64,000 nucleotides of DNA from Symsagittifera roscoffensis. Lineage: Eukaryota > Xenacoelomorpha > Acoela > Convolutidae. A program made the translations under genes and the position numbers. This document shows positions 53,975 to 64,000 of this stretch, piece after piece. The stretch's first letter is position 1; every line of letters starts with the position of its first letter. The notes below the pieces were generated by a model that made no database searches, was not told where the DNA came from, and saw only the letters and a program-made list of their open reading frames with translations. The stretch is from the NCBI RefSeq assembly GCF_963678635.1, contig NC_087067.1, positions 43,249,829-43,313,828 of the forward strand, given 5' to 3'.

Positions 53975-54119
53975 TGTGTTTCGTTTTTCTTCACTTTCTT
54001 GGCTGAAGCTTGTGGCCCCAACACAAGCAACGAGCATAGATAAAATAAGGACTGAAATTGCGAACTTTTTGGCTTTGAGGTGACGACCTTAGCCACTTCA
54101 TCAGCGCTCCCTGGTTTTG
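53975..54119 (-). CDS. Weak candidate exon
   Basis: On the minus strand a C/T-rich tract and CAAAACCAG precede an open stretch of about 48 codons ending at ACACAG|GTTTTA, a weak donor. The peptide includes a hydrophobic core and an Ala-Ser-Ala site (FYLCSLLVLGPQASA) that would suit a signal peptide, followed by a Lys-rich stretch. No start codon is in the right place and no family is recognised. Confidence 0.25.
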
Positions 54120-54419
54120 GGGGGAAAAAAACTTTGGCAATGCAATATACTTGAATATTTTTGCGAACTGCAAAAATTGATATTGCGACAAGCAAATAGT
54201 TTGAGCGGCAGCGCGACCAAACAAAAATTTTGGCGACGTAAAAAAAAAAATTGTCGTCCCGGTCTCAAATGGCTATTTTCTTCTATCGCTGCAGTCGCAA
54301 CGTTGTTTTTGTTTTGCACCGGTCTGGATATGTCATTTTTGGGTCCCACTGGTCTCATCTGAAGTCGCGGACCTCGACCCGAATAAAAGAAGAAGTACAC
54401 ATGTTAACAGTAAATTATG

Positions 54420-55355
54420 AAAAGTGAGACAATTTAGTCCGCGAGAGCGCTAGTTAACAAGGGTCGATACATGGGCTGACCAGAGTTGATTTTGGTCGTC
54501 AGAATTGATATATAATCTTTCAACTATATATTTTTCTACACAAAAGTTATTGCCAATAAATATCTCGAAATATGAGATTTCCGGTCTTTTTTTGGGCTCA
54601 CGTGAAAACAAACTTAACTGCGATATGAAAAAAAATTAAGTGAGCCGTTCAAAATATTTGAGAAAATCCCGCTGTAAATGAAAAAATTGCTCGTTCAACA
54701 AGTAAGTCATCAATTTAAAACCAGATTTTGATGGGGAAAATTTTGTATATTAGAAAAATAATAGAACGAAAAATTTGAATAACAAAAACCAGGCTCGACG
54801 AAAAACTTATCAGAATCCATCAAAGTCAACAAAAGCTGACCAGGGTCGATATCATAAATTGTTATTTGGTAGCGGACATTGATCCACATACAAACTCGAG
54901 AGCTGACAACAGACGACCTTTATGGTCGATAGATCCCCTGGAGGCTTTTAAACGTTCCTCTTATAAACGTTTCATCCAAACACTGATATACAATTTCAAT
55001 CCAACTATTACATAAATTCCATACATTAAAAAAGTTTAAGAAGGTTCGATTGATTTGAAAACGTTGTGTCTCCTTTTTCTGCTCATCTCACTAATTTCGA
55101 TGCCACAATCCAACTTGGATTGAAAAAAAGCTTGAACTTGCGGGTAAATTTTCAGTCAAATTTTGTGAGTTTTCAATCATGTCAAAGTTTGCAGACCGAA
55201 TGACAGAAAGTTTGACTTGCTAACCTGGTAACTATATCAGCCCTTTTAGTCCACTTGACATTTGGAGGCCAAAAAGGTCGCTTAAGCTCCACTATGCATC
55301 GGCAGTCTATAACTAATCATCGTTCATTGCCGAAAATAGCATTTTTGAAGCTGTT
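54420..55355. other. AT-rich tract with GACCAGRGT words
   Basis: GCTGACCAGAGTTGATTTTG (about 54475) and GCTGACCAGGGTCGATATC (about 54836) are similar and may be traces of another repeat. Nothing else seen. Confidence 0.35.
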
Positions 55356-55878
55356 TGTTCCGACTTTCGAAGAAAATGACGGATTATTTGTGCTCGGGGT
55401 GTTTTTCTTCTCCAGACAAATTTCGAATTTTTAACTAGCCTTTTTTGACGGAATTTTTAAATATCATTCGAAAGGTTTTGTTGTCCTGAGCTTAATTTCA
55501 CAAAGATCATTTGCCTGTGATCATTTTTTATACAGTTATGGGGGTTTAAAAATTGCCAATTTGGCCAATTCGAAACAATTAACGTGTGATATATTTTGCG
55601 CTTTTAACGCGTAATCGGAGCTTTAATCTGTCTTTAAAATTGTTCCAGATTGGCTGAAACAGTTTATTTGTCATAAATGTTACATTACTAGGAGTAAAAT
55701 CTATCACTTTGTGCTCCATACAGCGTGTGCGGTGATGATTGTCAGAAAAAAAAAGATTTTGATTTTTTCTTCATTGATTTTGAAAATTTCGACGAAATTT
55801 TAGAGCAAATGCTGCTCCATAGAACTTGTAAGGCAGCCCGAATTTTTAGGGCTTTGCCTTGATGCGAGTAGTTTTGTT
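55356..55878 (+). mobile_element. Helentron-like element, copy 14
   Basis: 523 bp from TGTTCCGACTTTCGAAGAAA to GATGCGAGTAGTTTTGTT, with the family's ATGGGGGTTTAAAAATTGCC block. The stem-loop region is slightly diverged (AGGGCTTTGCCTT). Confidence 0.75.
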
Positions 55879-55900
55879 ATATCCGACTCTGAATTATAAC

Positions 55901-56419
55901 AACAAGGCTGCTCCTATCAGAAAGAAGCCCAGAATCTTCCGGCTGCAAATTAATTTTTATGGAGTAGTGTTTGCTTTCAGAAAATGGGTGGCATTAAAAA
56001 AAGAAAATTATTGTTTTTTGGATTTTTTAAATAAAAATCAGCAACCCCACACGCTATTTAAATTCCAAAGTGATATATTAGGCTTATAGCGAAGTTTTAA
56101 AAAGCTCGCGTCAATTCAATTTGGATCAATTTCTAAGACGGATTAGATCTCCGCTTACGCGTTAATAGCACGAAATGTATCGCGCGTTGATTTTCCCGAA
56201 TTGGCCAAATTGGCGATTTATAAAATCCCATGAAATCACCCAAAATTATCAAAGAAGGTGAATTTTATTTATAAATTTGAGCTCATGACCACAATACTTT
56301 TCGAATGACATCGCAAATTCCGTCAAAAATTGCTAGTTAATAAGTCGAGGGTTGTCTGGAGAAAAATAAAAACCCCGAGCACAATTATTCCGTCATTTTC
56401 TAGGAAAATAGTCGAAACA
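55901..56419 (-). mobile_element. Helentron-like element, copy 15, tail-to-tail
   Basis: 519 bp in reverse orientation, starting AACAAGGCTGCTCCTATCAG and ending at GTCGAAACA. Only 22 bp separate it from copy 14, and these resemble another element start (ATCCGACTCTG). The pair forms a very large imperfect inverted repeat. Confidence 0.7.
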
Positions 56420-56424
56420 GTAAA

Positions 56425-57550
56425 CATATTAAAGCAACAGTTCTGACAAAATACTCCAAAATGAAAAACCAAAATCAATCACTTCACAAAAACAAGTTGT
56501 TCAATTTTTTCGTAAGATTTTAGCATGATCGAATGATGAACCGTAACCTTCATGGGTGTCAAACGTTATGATCAAAAGATCATCTCAATCAATTCTGAAT
56601 TTTTTTGAAGTTTTTTTTTGCTAATCGTTTTTTGGAGACAACTATTGTCGTTTATACCTAATTCACTTTTTTGTTGGTATAGTTTTCTCGACACACCATG
56701 CACAAAAACAACTCTAGTCCAGAGAAAAAAAATTTTTTTGTATTTTTTTAAACTTTATGGTCGAAAATTGCACAGCAACCGGCTATCTTTGTTTCCTTTG
56801 TCTTTGGTCTTTTTGTCTGTGCGCACTTTGAAACAATATAAGGTATCTTTTGTCGTAAAGATAAGACTTTCCTTACACTTATTACAGAAACAATTCAATG
56901 GATTCTCAACAAAAAAGCTTCCTGAAAATAATCCCGAGAAAGGCTGCAAAAATTTAATATTAAAAAGGGAGCTATAATTGAAAAACGTTTGAATTTTTGA
57001 AAAATTTTCATCCAAGACCAAAATGGTTAAACAGTTACCATTTTTGACGGTCGACCGAAGTCTTCAGACGAACCTAAGTCAAATCATAAGCCGAACAGGG
57101 TTGAGTCAAATCGGTGTTTGTAGAATTGGGATGAAGCATGGTTAAACGGCTTCAGTAGGTTCATTTTGATTTGAAAAGCGAGCGCAAAAAGTTATATCCA
57201 AAACAATGATCTCCATTGGAACTAAAGAAACCACTTAACAAAAATAAACAACACTCGTTTTCGAAGGTTTGTTTAGCGCAGACCGCAAAATTCATTGAGA
57301 TATTGAGGTTTACGGGCTCCTGGGGTAATATAGAATAAACTTATTAGAAAATTATCGCAAAGCTCAACCGATACCTTTTCATTTTGATTGCTGACTTAAA
57401 ACAAGAGTTGATGCAAAATCGAGAAGTTTTTTAAATGTTAAAAAAATTTTTCGCCGCAATATTTTCCCCTTCTAAATATACTCATAATTTTGCTCTCATC
57501 GAAAAATTTTAAATTATGAAAAATACATATTATTTGACAAGAAACCAAGT
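56425..57550. other. AT-rich tract, nothing recognised
   Basis: No gene, RNA or shared repeat seen. Short ORFs at 56618-56977 look random. Confidence 0.5.
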
Positions 57551-57556
57551 AGAACG

Positions 57557-57625
57557 ATGTCCCGGAAGACCAGCGAAGTTACGAAGGGAAGTCAGGCAAC
57601 TTTTGAAAAAACAACATCAAATAGG
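57557..57625 (+). CDS. Weak candidate first coding exon
   Basis: ATG at 57557 opens 23 codons (MSRKTSEVTKGSQATFEKTT...) to a donor-like AG|GTAGGG in phase 0, in a local G+C-richer block. It resembles the exon at 48935 in size, strand and phase, so the two could be alternative first exons of one gene; this is speculation. Read without splicing, the frame stops after 42 codons. Confidence 0.3.
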
Positions 57626-57639
57626 GTAGGGTCCAATTG

Positions 57640-60600
57640 TTCTAACCAAGAGTCTTGCAACCAAGCTATGGAGTTTGCATTTTAATTTGATTTTATTTGC
57701 ATCACTTCTCGGGAATAACTTAATTTCGCACTTTTCCATTTTTTATTTGTTCTTTATTATTTTCTTCAAATTGAATATATTTATTTTGTTAATATTTAAT
57801 TTTTTGGTAAAATTTTCAAAAACAGTTATTCATGCATTTCCCTTTGCTTGCATTATTACTTAATCATTTGGTCTTTTTGCAACTATTTACACGTAAATAA
57901 ACTGCCTTTTGTACTCGTTTAGGCCAGATGGAGATAATTGGTTTCTTTTCCCGGGCTTTAAGAATGCAAATAAAGCCTGTACCTTCCGCAAAAGTAATCA
58001 ATAAATGTCATTTTCAGACCCTGTTAGTTTGGTACTAACTATAAATTCCTTAGGAGTAAATAAGCAGTCATCTCTTCAGTTTTTCGAAGACAAATTTACA
58101 GTATTGATAGTCTTTGATCTAATAATATTAAAAAGAGGCCGAAAAGATTTATCACTAAAAATTGGTATGGGACCCTTGAAAAAATATTTTTGAAAAACGT
58201 CACTGAACATGAAAAAAATTGGGGCGATGCTATTGAAGACATGTTGAAATTGTTGTGTCAAGTGGTTCTATTTTAATTTGACGGAAATGGCTTGAAAACT
58301 AGTGGCTAGACGCTAGACATTTTGGTTACCCAAGCTTGAACTGATTTCCTTTTTTTCAACAATAATTGGTAGAGGCTTCCGCAATAGTTGACGAAATTCT
58401 CCGCAATTACTGGTGGAGGTTTTAACAATAAATGGCGGAGGTTTTTCCAATCATTCGCGGAAAGTCTGAGAATCATTAGTAATAACAAGTTACAGTACGT
58501 GGCACGCTTGAATGGATTTAAGAGATCTAAGCCTTCGCTGAAAATTAGCCTGATCGTCCGCAACAATTTTTTTTTGATTTTTCGGCACAGTTTTCTTCTA
58601 CGTAGTTGTTTTTGTTCAGCCAATTAGGTGGTTTTTTTGATGAATCATAACAAAAAGTATAACCAAAATTCAACATATAAATAACTTATTCGTAGGGTCT
58701 AATTTTTTCAATTTATTTTTTCAATTTTTTAATCAAATTTTTCGGCTTCTTGCACTTTCGGCACAATGCATCGTAATGACTGAATATTTAATGAGAAACA
58801 TGGTATAAGCAGAACTGATGGTAAATATATTGACTTTTATCCTACTGCTACGCCATAGCAGCTATGGTTTGAACTGGTTAGTAGTAGCCTGATTTAAGGG
58901 TTGCCCTTGGCTGGTCAATTTTATCGACCAGAGATGTAAGGGAGATGTAAGACCACTTGCACTTTTGTTATTTAACCCACTTCCCCCATTTCCCAACAGT
59001 TTGAGCTATGGTATTGATCGACAACTGAAAAAAAAAACCGCGATGACTAAGATGAAAGTTAAGTCGATGAAACAAACAGACTAAGATGAAATTTTCATGA
59101 CGCTAATTTTTTTTTAAATCATGAAACAACTCATGAAAAAATCATTTTTTATACTAATTTATATTTGAGGAATTGAAAATGAACTTTTCATCAAAAATGT
59201 ATTTTAACAGGGATCAGACTTTGGGATTATAATGGTTAGTCTAGTTATCAATTTTGGCTGAAATCAGGGATAACCTACCAGCCAGTCAGTGGCGTGTTTT
59301 AATCCGGGAAGGGAAATGAGCCGCAAATAGAGGCTAGTAGTATTAAACAGTTAGATTCTCGCTCTCTTGTGCGATTTATTAGTAACATTGAAATCCTTTC
59401 TTTTTCAATCCCCCCTGCGTTTTGACTATTTCCAAAGGGATGTTGTGCAACCCACAGAAGTACCGTTAAGTCGAAATTGAGTATTTTTCAAGTCAAGATC
59501 AAATGTTTAATTGGAGAACTTGCTTACCTTTATAAAAAATAGCAAAAAAAGGAATATTTTACCAAAACTATCGAAATTATCGATCTTTTTTGACTATTTT
59601 TTTTTTTTCATTTTTCCAATTTTTTTTTTTCATTTTTCCTCTTATTGGACATCGGCTGCTTGGTTTTCGCATCGGGCTAAGCTAGTAAGCTAGTCTTTTT
59701 GGTGTTCGTTGGAGTGGAAGGGTAATTTTCTATCTTTACCAATTCTATCTAACAATCTTTATTTTCTTCTCCTTGTGATTCCGGCATATGGCGATTTACT
59801 GCCTCCGTTATAAAATCCTTCAATGCCTTCAGATTATTATGGAGAATGCAAATTAAACAGCTTATGTATGCGATAGAATGGCATCTCATTCTACCTGATT
59901 TGACTCAAAGTAGAACTTCAAAACAGAATTGTTGTTCTTTTGAAGCCATTGTTGCTTGCTAGCCAATCAACAAAAAAAACCTTCAAATTTCTTCATTTAT
60001 TACAATCGTTTATGTTATTTATACAAAACAATTATAAGTATAAATTGTGATGAAACCGAACTTCATTGAGATTCAAAATAACTACATGTATAAACTTGCA
60101 GTAAACTGTGTCAAATCATTATCATCATAATCTAATTAGCTTATAATTAAACTGAAGAAAACGGGTATGTTTTAAGTAAAATATGGTCACGAACTTAATT
60201 TCAAAATATACATATTCAAAAATCTTTTCAAATGTTAAAAAATGTTTTCAAGTTTCGTGATTACGTCATTTTTTGAACCTTTTTTATCTTCTTTTTCGAA
60301 TGTGCGATCGTAAAGCAAGTCGTAAATAAGCTCTTGAACTCTTAAAAAGGAATCAGGAATCTTTTTTGAAGTGTTAATTCTCTCTACGAAACTGCTCTTA
60401 TGTTTTAATTGTATTCAAATTGGACTTTTTTCACATATCAAAGCTTTCTATAGGGGCTATTTTTTGGTGTATATGAAGAAATTCATTTTATATGGATGGC
60501 AAGAACTCGCAGATTGAGACTTCGGGTAAGTTTCTTTTTATAAAATTAACCGGCGTGTCCGATTACAACACGAGGGTAAAATACTCTGAGAAAATATAAA

Positions 60601-60640
60601 TGCGGCTGTTCAACTTGAATATATAAGCATAGCTTAAGCC
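57640..60640. other. AT-rich tract, nothing firm
   Basis: Long stretch without convincing genes. At about 58360-58450 a degenerate ~25-bp repeat (GGTGGAGGTTTTAACAATAA and GGCGGAGGTTTTTCCAAT) produces the only longer ORFs. TTCTCGCTCTCTTG occurs at 59356 and again at 61158 with similar flanks, hinting at a diverged duplication. Confidence 0.4.
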
Positions 60641-60649
60641 ATCTAAATC

Positions 60650-60860
60650 GACGCCCAGAATTTTCTGACTGCCTTTGAAAAAAATTGATTTTAAATGATC
60701 AATTTTTAAAGAAAAAAATGAAAAATGTTTGAATTTTTTTTTTTAGAATTTATACCCCCACAGGCTGTTGTAAGGATATTTGAACTATTTAAACAGTTTT
60801 AGCGAAACTTATCTGAAGAAAAAACCACCTTAGCCACAGATATTCTGAGATTGCATTGAT
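60650..60860 (-). mobile_element. Helentron-like element, decayed fragment
   Basis: Reverse orientation: GCCCAGAATTTTCTGACTGCC at one end, CCCCCACAGGCTGTTGT in the middle and ACCTTAGCCACAGATATTC near the other. Confidence 0.4.
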
Positions 60861-61914
60861 ACAGGCAGCATTTTTTATTTTTATCTTACAATTGAGGATA
60901 TGTATCGCCGAATAAAATAAATTTAAAAAACTGTTTCAGACTTCAAGTTATAATTTTTGCGGCGTGGTAAAACTTGATATTTATCAGAGAGCCGAATTGA
61001 ATTAGCCCAAGTCTCCGCCTTTTAGTCAAAGTTCCACCAAGACTCGTGCTCGTTTTCAGCAAAACATCAAAAAGATAGCCTTTAGGTTTGTATGAGGGAA
61101 ATAAAATGCGATTATCGTCAAAGAGTAGTACAGTTCATAATTTGGTATCCAGTTAGCTTCTCGCTCTCTTGCGCGGCTTATTGGTAACATAGAGGTCCTT
61201 TCTTTTTTAATATCCACAGTGTTTTGACTATTTACGAATGGATGTTAGGCAAGTCATCAGCAAAACATCGAAAAGATAAAATTTGGGGTTTTATGAGGGA
61301 AACAAATGTGTTCATCCTTAAAGAGCAATACACTTCACAAATTGGTGCTTTTCTGCGGCTAATTTCGTGCTTGTAATGATATCTCACAAAAACTTCAAAC
61401 GGAGTTTTGGGGAGTGATATTGTTTTATTTTTCCGACTGTTGAAAACGTGGAGGAACTTTATTCGTTGAAATTACTGTATTTGGGTGTGTTTTAGCCTTT
61501 TTCGTTGTTTTCGCTTACGACTCCAAATCAAAAACCACAATAAAAATAATTGGACTGGGTTAAATGATATATTATAATGAAATTTTTTCAGTTGTATTTC
61601 CAATGACATTAGCAAAATTTCAAAACAAAAAGTTGTCGCTTTAAGGAGAAAAACTGGTCTAAGACTCTTGAGTTATAGTTCAATTTCGAGAAAGTAAAGC
61701 AAGCTAGCAGGCCTATGATAGAGGAACTGGTAGTATTGGTAGTAAAATAAGCCATAAAACCATTTTCAAGCCCTGAAACTTTCAGTAAAACTAGTTTTAT
61801 GAAGTTCTTTTCAGCGAAGTTTGAGATTAAATATTTTTGGAAAATTTTGAAGTTGTTTCATTTCCTAGTCAATTTACCAAAAAAGTTGTTTGATGTGTCT
61901 AACTCTATTAAAAC
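60861..61914. other. AT-rich tract, nothing recognised
   Basis: No gene, RNA or clear repeat seen, apart from the TTCTCGCTCTCTTG word shared with 59356. Confidence 0.4.
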
Positions 61915-62297
61915 TTTTTTGATTGGTTCAAAGTCTAGACTTTTGTTGAGCTTTTTATCTTAACATGCACAAAAAAAACTAAACCATTTAACAAAAATAA
62001 ATAGTTGCAACTGTCTGTAATATTTGTACAGCAGCCGGCTGAAACTGTTTATTTTTATACTCTTGATTTTATCGAAATTATGAACAGAGAAAACCTCAAT
62101 TCTTGCAACAACTCTTTATCTTTACCGTTTTTTGATAACAAACAGTTTTCAGTCCTTTTTAGTCCCTTTTAATTTAACCTTTCAGTTTCTCGATTCTTGA
62201 GAAAACTTTTTTATTGAAACTTATAAAAAAAAGTTAAGTGTTAACCTCAATTCAGTTACCTTAAATCAAATAGTTGCAGGTGAATTTTTCCCACTAA
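61915..62297 (+). repeat. Triplicated segment, oldest copy
   Basis: Diverged version of the unit repeated at 62298-62873 and 63511-64000: AAATAGTTGCAAC, GCAGCCGGCTGAAA, TGCAACAACTC, GATAACAAACAGTTTTCAGTC and AAAAGTTAAGTGTT in order. Confidence 0.6.
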
Positions 62298-62381
62298 AAA
62301 TTATGTGATTGCCTTGATGTCTAGATTTTAGCTTAGATTTTTTCATTTTCCCACGCACAAAAATATACGTAACGAGTAAAA

Positions 62382-62873
62382 AAATAAATCGTTGCAACAT
62401 TCTATAATACTTGTAAAGCAGCCGGCTGAAATTTTTTTATTTTTCTACGCTTGGTTTCGTCCAAATTATGAACAAAGAAAAATCTCAATTGCAACAACTT
62501 TTTACCTCTACCTATTTCGGATAACAAATAATCTTCAGTCTTTTGCGGCCCCTTTCATTTCATTTTTTCAGTTACTCGATTCTTGTGAAAAACAACTTTT
62601 GCTAAACATTAAATAAAAGTTAAGTGTTTGCATCAGTTCAATTGCCTTAAATAAGTTGGTTGCAGGCGAATTTTCGGAACATCTTGAGTTTTGAACATCA
62701 ATATCTTTTAACATCAATATCTTTCAGACATTTTTCTGCCAAAAAAATTCTGCCAAAAAAAGATCCATTTAAAAATCGATATTTGGCTGGAAGAAACCGC
62801 CCCAACTACAAATCTTCTGTCTCTTTTTTGAAAATCGGAACCTTAAGTTTAGTAAGCAGAAGAACACGGTGCT
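62382..62873 (+). repeat. Triplicated segment, second copy
   Basis: Nearly identical to 63511-64000 (offset about 1,128 bp; a few indels and one or two substitutions in 490 bp). It includes a fragment resembling the 5' end of the Helentron-like family near 62790-62850 (AATCGGAACC). Confidence 0.85.
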
Positions 62874-63013
62874 TGCGCGTTCCGTTGCAGATTTGGCAGA
62901 ACACAGAACAGGTAGAACTGAAAAAAATTCGGATAATTTTCCAGTGCGTGTAGCAAAAAATATAAAAAAGTATCAACATTTGTCTTCTTTAGGGTTCAAA
63001 TTTAAATTGAATC

Positions 63014-63142
63014 AATAAACTTTATAAAAACTGCGTTTTTCGCTTTCGAAAATTTGCTTACAAAAGCACATTTACTGCCAGTAAATGTGTTTTTGCAAGC
63101 AAATTTTTGAAAGCGAAAAACGCAGTTTTTATAAAGTTTATT
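63014..63142. mobile_element. Near-perfect palindrome, 64-bp arms
   Basis: The arms run outward from TTTACTG-C-CAGTAAA centred at 63078 to AATAAACTTTATAAAAACTG and CAGTTTTTATAAAGTTTATT. It looks like a fold-back MITE. It lies between the second and third copies of the triplicated segment. Confidence 0.8.
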
Positions 63143-63510
63143 GTGGCATCATTAATTTTCATCCTTTTGTAAATTTGAGAATTAGTTAATTTTAGTTCCT
63201 TTAAGCCTTGCGCTTTGGCTTACCATAAAAATATTGCGCAATTGGAATATTTATTACAAACTACAGAACGTGATAGTTTGGAAACCTACCGCAAAACAAA
63301 AATTGTTTCAAAAGAGGAAAAGCAATGAAAATGTAAAAGGCTAGTGACATATGTCAACTCTGTTCAATATGTTACTCTGATTGCAAACTGGTAATAAAAT
63401 AAAAACACCGAGCGTCATTTTAAAACTAGCGGGCAGTCAAAATCATTTAATTTCTGCATTTACATGTATCTTCCCTCGTGTAAACATGCACTTGTTAAAA
63501 ATTACTCAAA
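63143..63510. other. AT-rich tract, nothing recognised
   Basis: Sequence between the palindrome and the last repeat copy; no gene or RNA seen. Confidence 0.5.
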
Positions 63511-64000
63511 AAATAAATCGTTGCAACATTCTATAATACTTGTAAAGCAGCCGGCTGAAATTTTTATTTTTATACGCTTGGTTTCGTCCAAATTATGAAC
63601 AAAGAAAAATCTCAATTGCAACAACTTTTTACCTCTACCTATTTCGGATAACAAATAATCTTCAGTCTTTTGCGGCCCCTTTCATTTCATTTTTTCAGTT
63701 ACTCGATTCTTGTGAAAAACAACTTTTGCTAAACATTAAATAAAAGTTAAGTGTTTGCATCAGTTCAATTGCCTTAAATAAGTTGGTTGCAGGCGAATTT
63801 TCGGAACATCTTGAGTTTTGAACATCAATATCTTTTAACATCAATATCTTTCAGACATTTTTCTGCCAAAAAAATTCTGCCAAAAAAAGATCCATTTAAA
63901 AATCGATATTTGGCTGGAAGAAACCACCCCAACTACAAATCTTCTGTCTCTTTTTTGAAAATCGGAACCTTAAGTTTAGTAAGCAGAAGAACACGGTGCT
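63511..64000 (+). repeat. Triplicated segment, third copy, cut by the window edge
   Basis: Near-identical to 62382-62873 and still matching at the last base of the window, so the full unit is longer than 490 bp. Confidence 0.85.

Noticed and set aside
58306-58623. 105-codon Lys/Leu-rich minus-strand ORF
   Set aside because: It covers a degenerate ~25-bp repeat and has no recognisable domain or splice context.

Overview
This is a eukaryotic, almost certainly invertebrate metazoan, genomic window. It is AT-rich (roughly one third G+C by eye), has no prokaryotic gene organisation, and carries a 200-base assembly gap. The sequence alone does not fix the taxon. A protostome is plausible from the retroelement types, but that is inference. 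No complete cellular gene is present. What coding sequence I can support consists of isolated exon-like islands and element-encoded ORFs; most of the DNA is transposons and their decayed copies.

Layout. 1-2640: weak exon-like islands (best is a minus-strand first exon at 551-718) and a decayed hAT transposase C-terminus at 2462-2611. 3456-6840: a nest of non-autonomous elements around a ~285-bp-arm inverted repeat, followed by a small ORF at 6953-7117. 8646-12220: a satellite of about 31 units of 114-115 bp with higher-order structure, starting directly at the 5' end of a dispersed Helentron-like element. 12288-18450: hAT MITEs, a large palindrome, many Helentron-like copies and a ~0.9-kb duplication. 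18451-18696: a broken fibrinogen-related domain. 19000-25703: one full-length but decayed Gypsy-type LTR retrotransposon (gag, protease, reverse transcriptase, RNase H, integrase and an extra 3' ORF) with 255-bp LTRs and a perfect 5-bp target duplication. 25890-50080: AT-rich DNA with many MITEs, the scaffold gap, a TGGA-type simple-repeat tract, a probable 3' terminal exon (36684-37003) and a probable first coding exon (48935-49012). 50359-53187: a young, G+C-rich, 5'-truncated non-LTR retrotransposon with a perfect 13-bp target duplication, inside a pair of 209-bp direct repeats. 53186-64000: further MITEs, Helentron-like copies, a weak first-exon candidate and a triplicated segment running off the right edge.

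How it fits together. Two mobilisation systems dominate. hAT-type MITEs of at least four families have 8-bp target duplications I could read directly, with one copy nested inside another; a hAT transposase remnant lies in the same window. A separate ~520-bp family has subterminal inverted repeats and a 3' stem-loop, occurs head-to-tail, and appears to have seeded the satellite. Probable host exons are few, small and far apart, as expected of large introns and intergenic DNA inflated by repeats. I found no convincing new biological system. The best leads are the Helentron-like family with its satellite, the extra 3' ORF of the LTR element, and the compositionally foreign non-LTR element.
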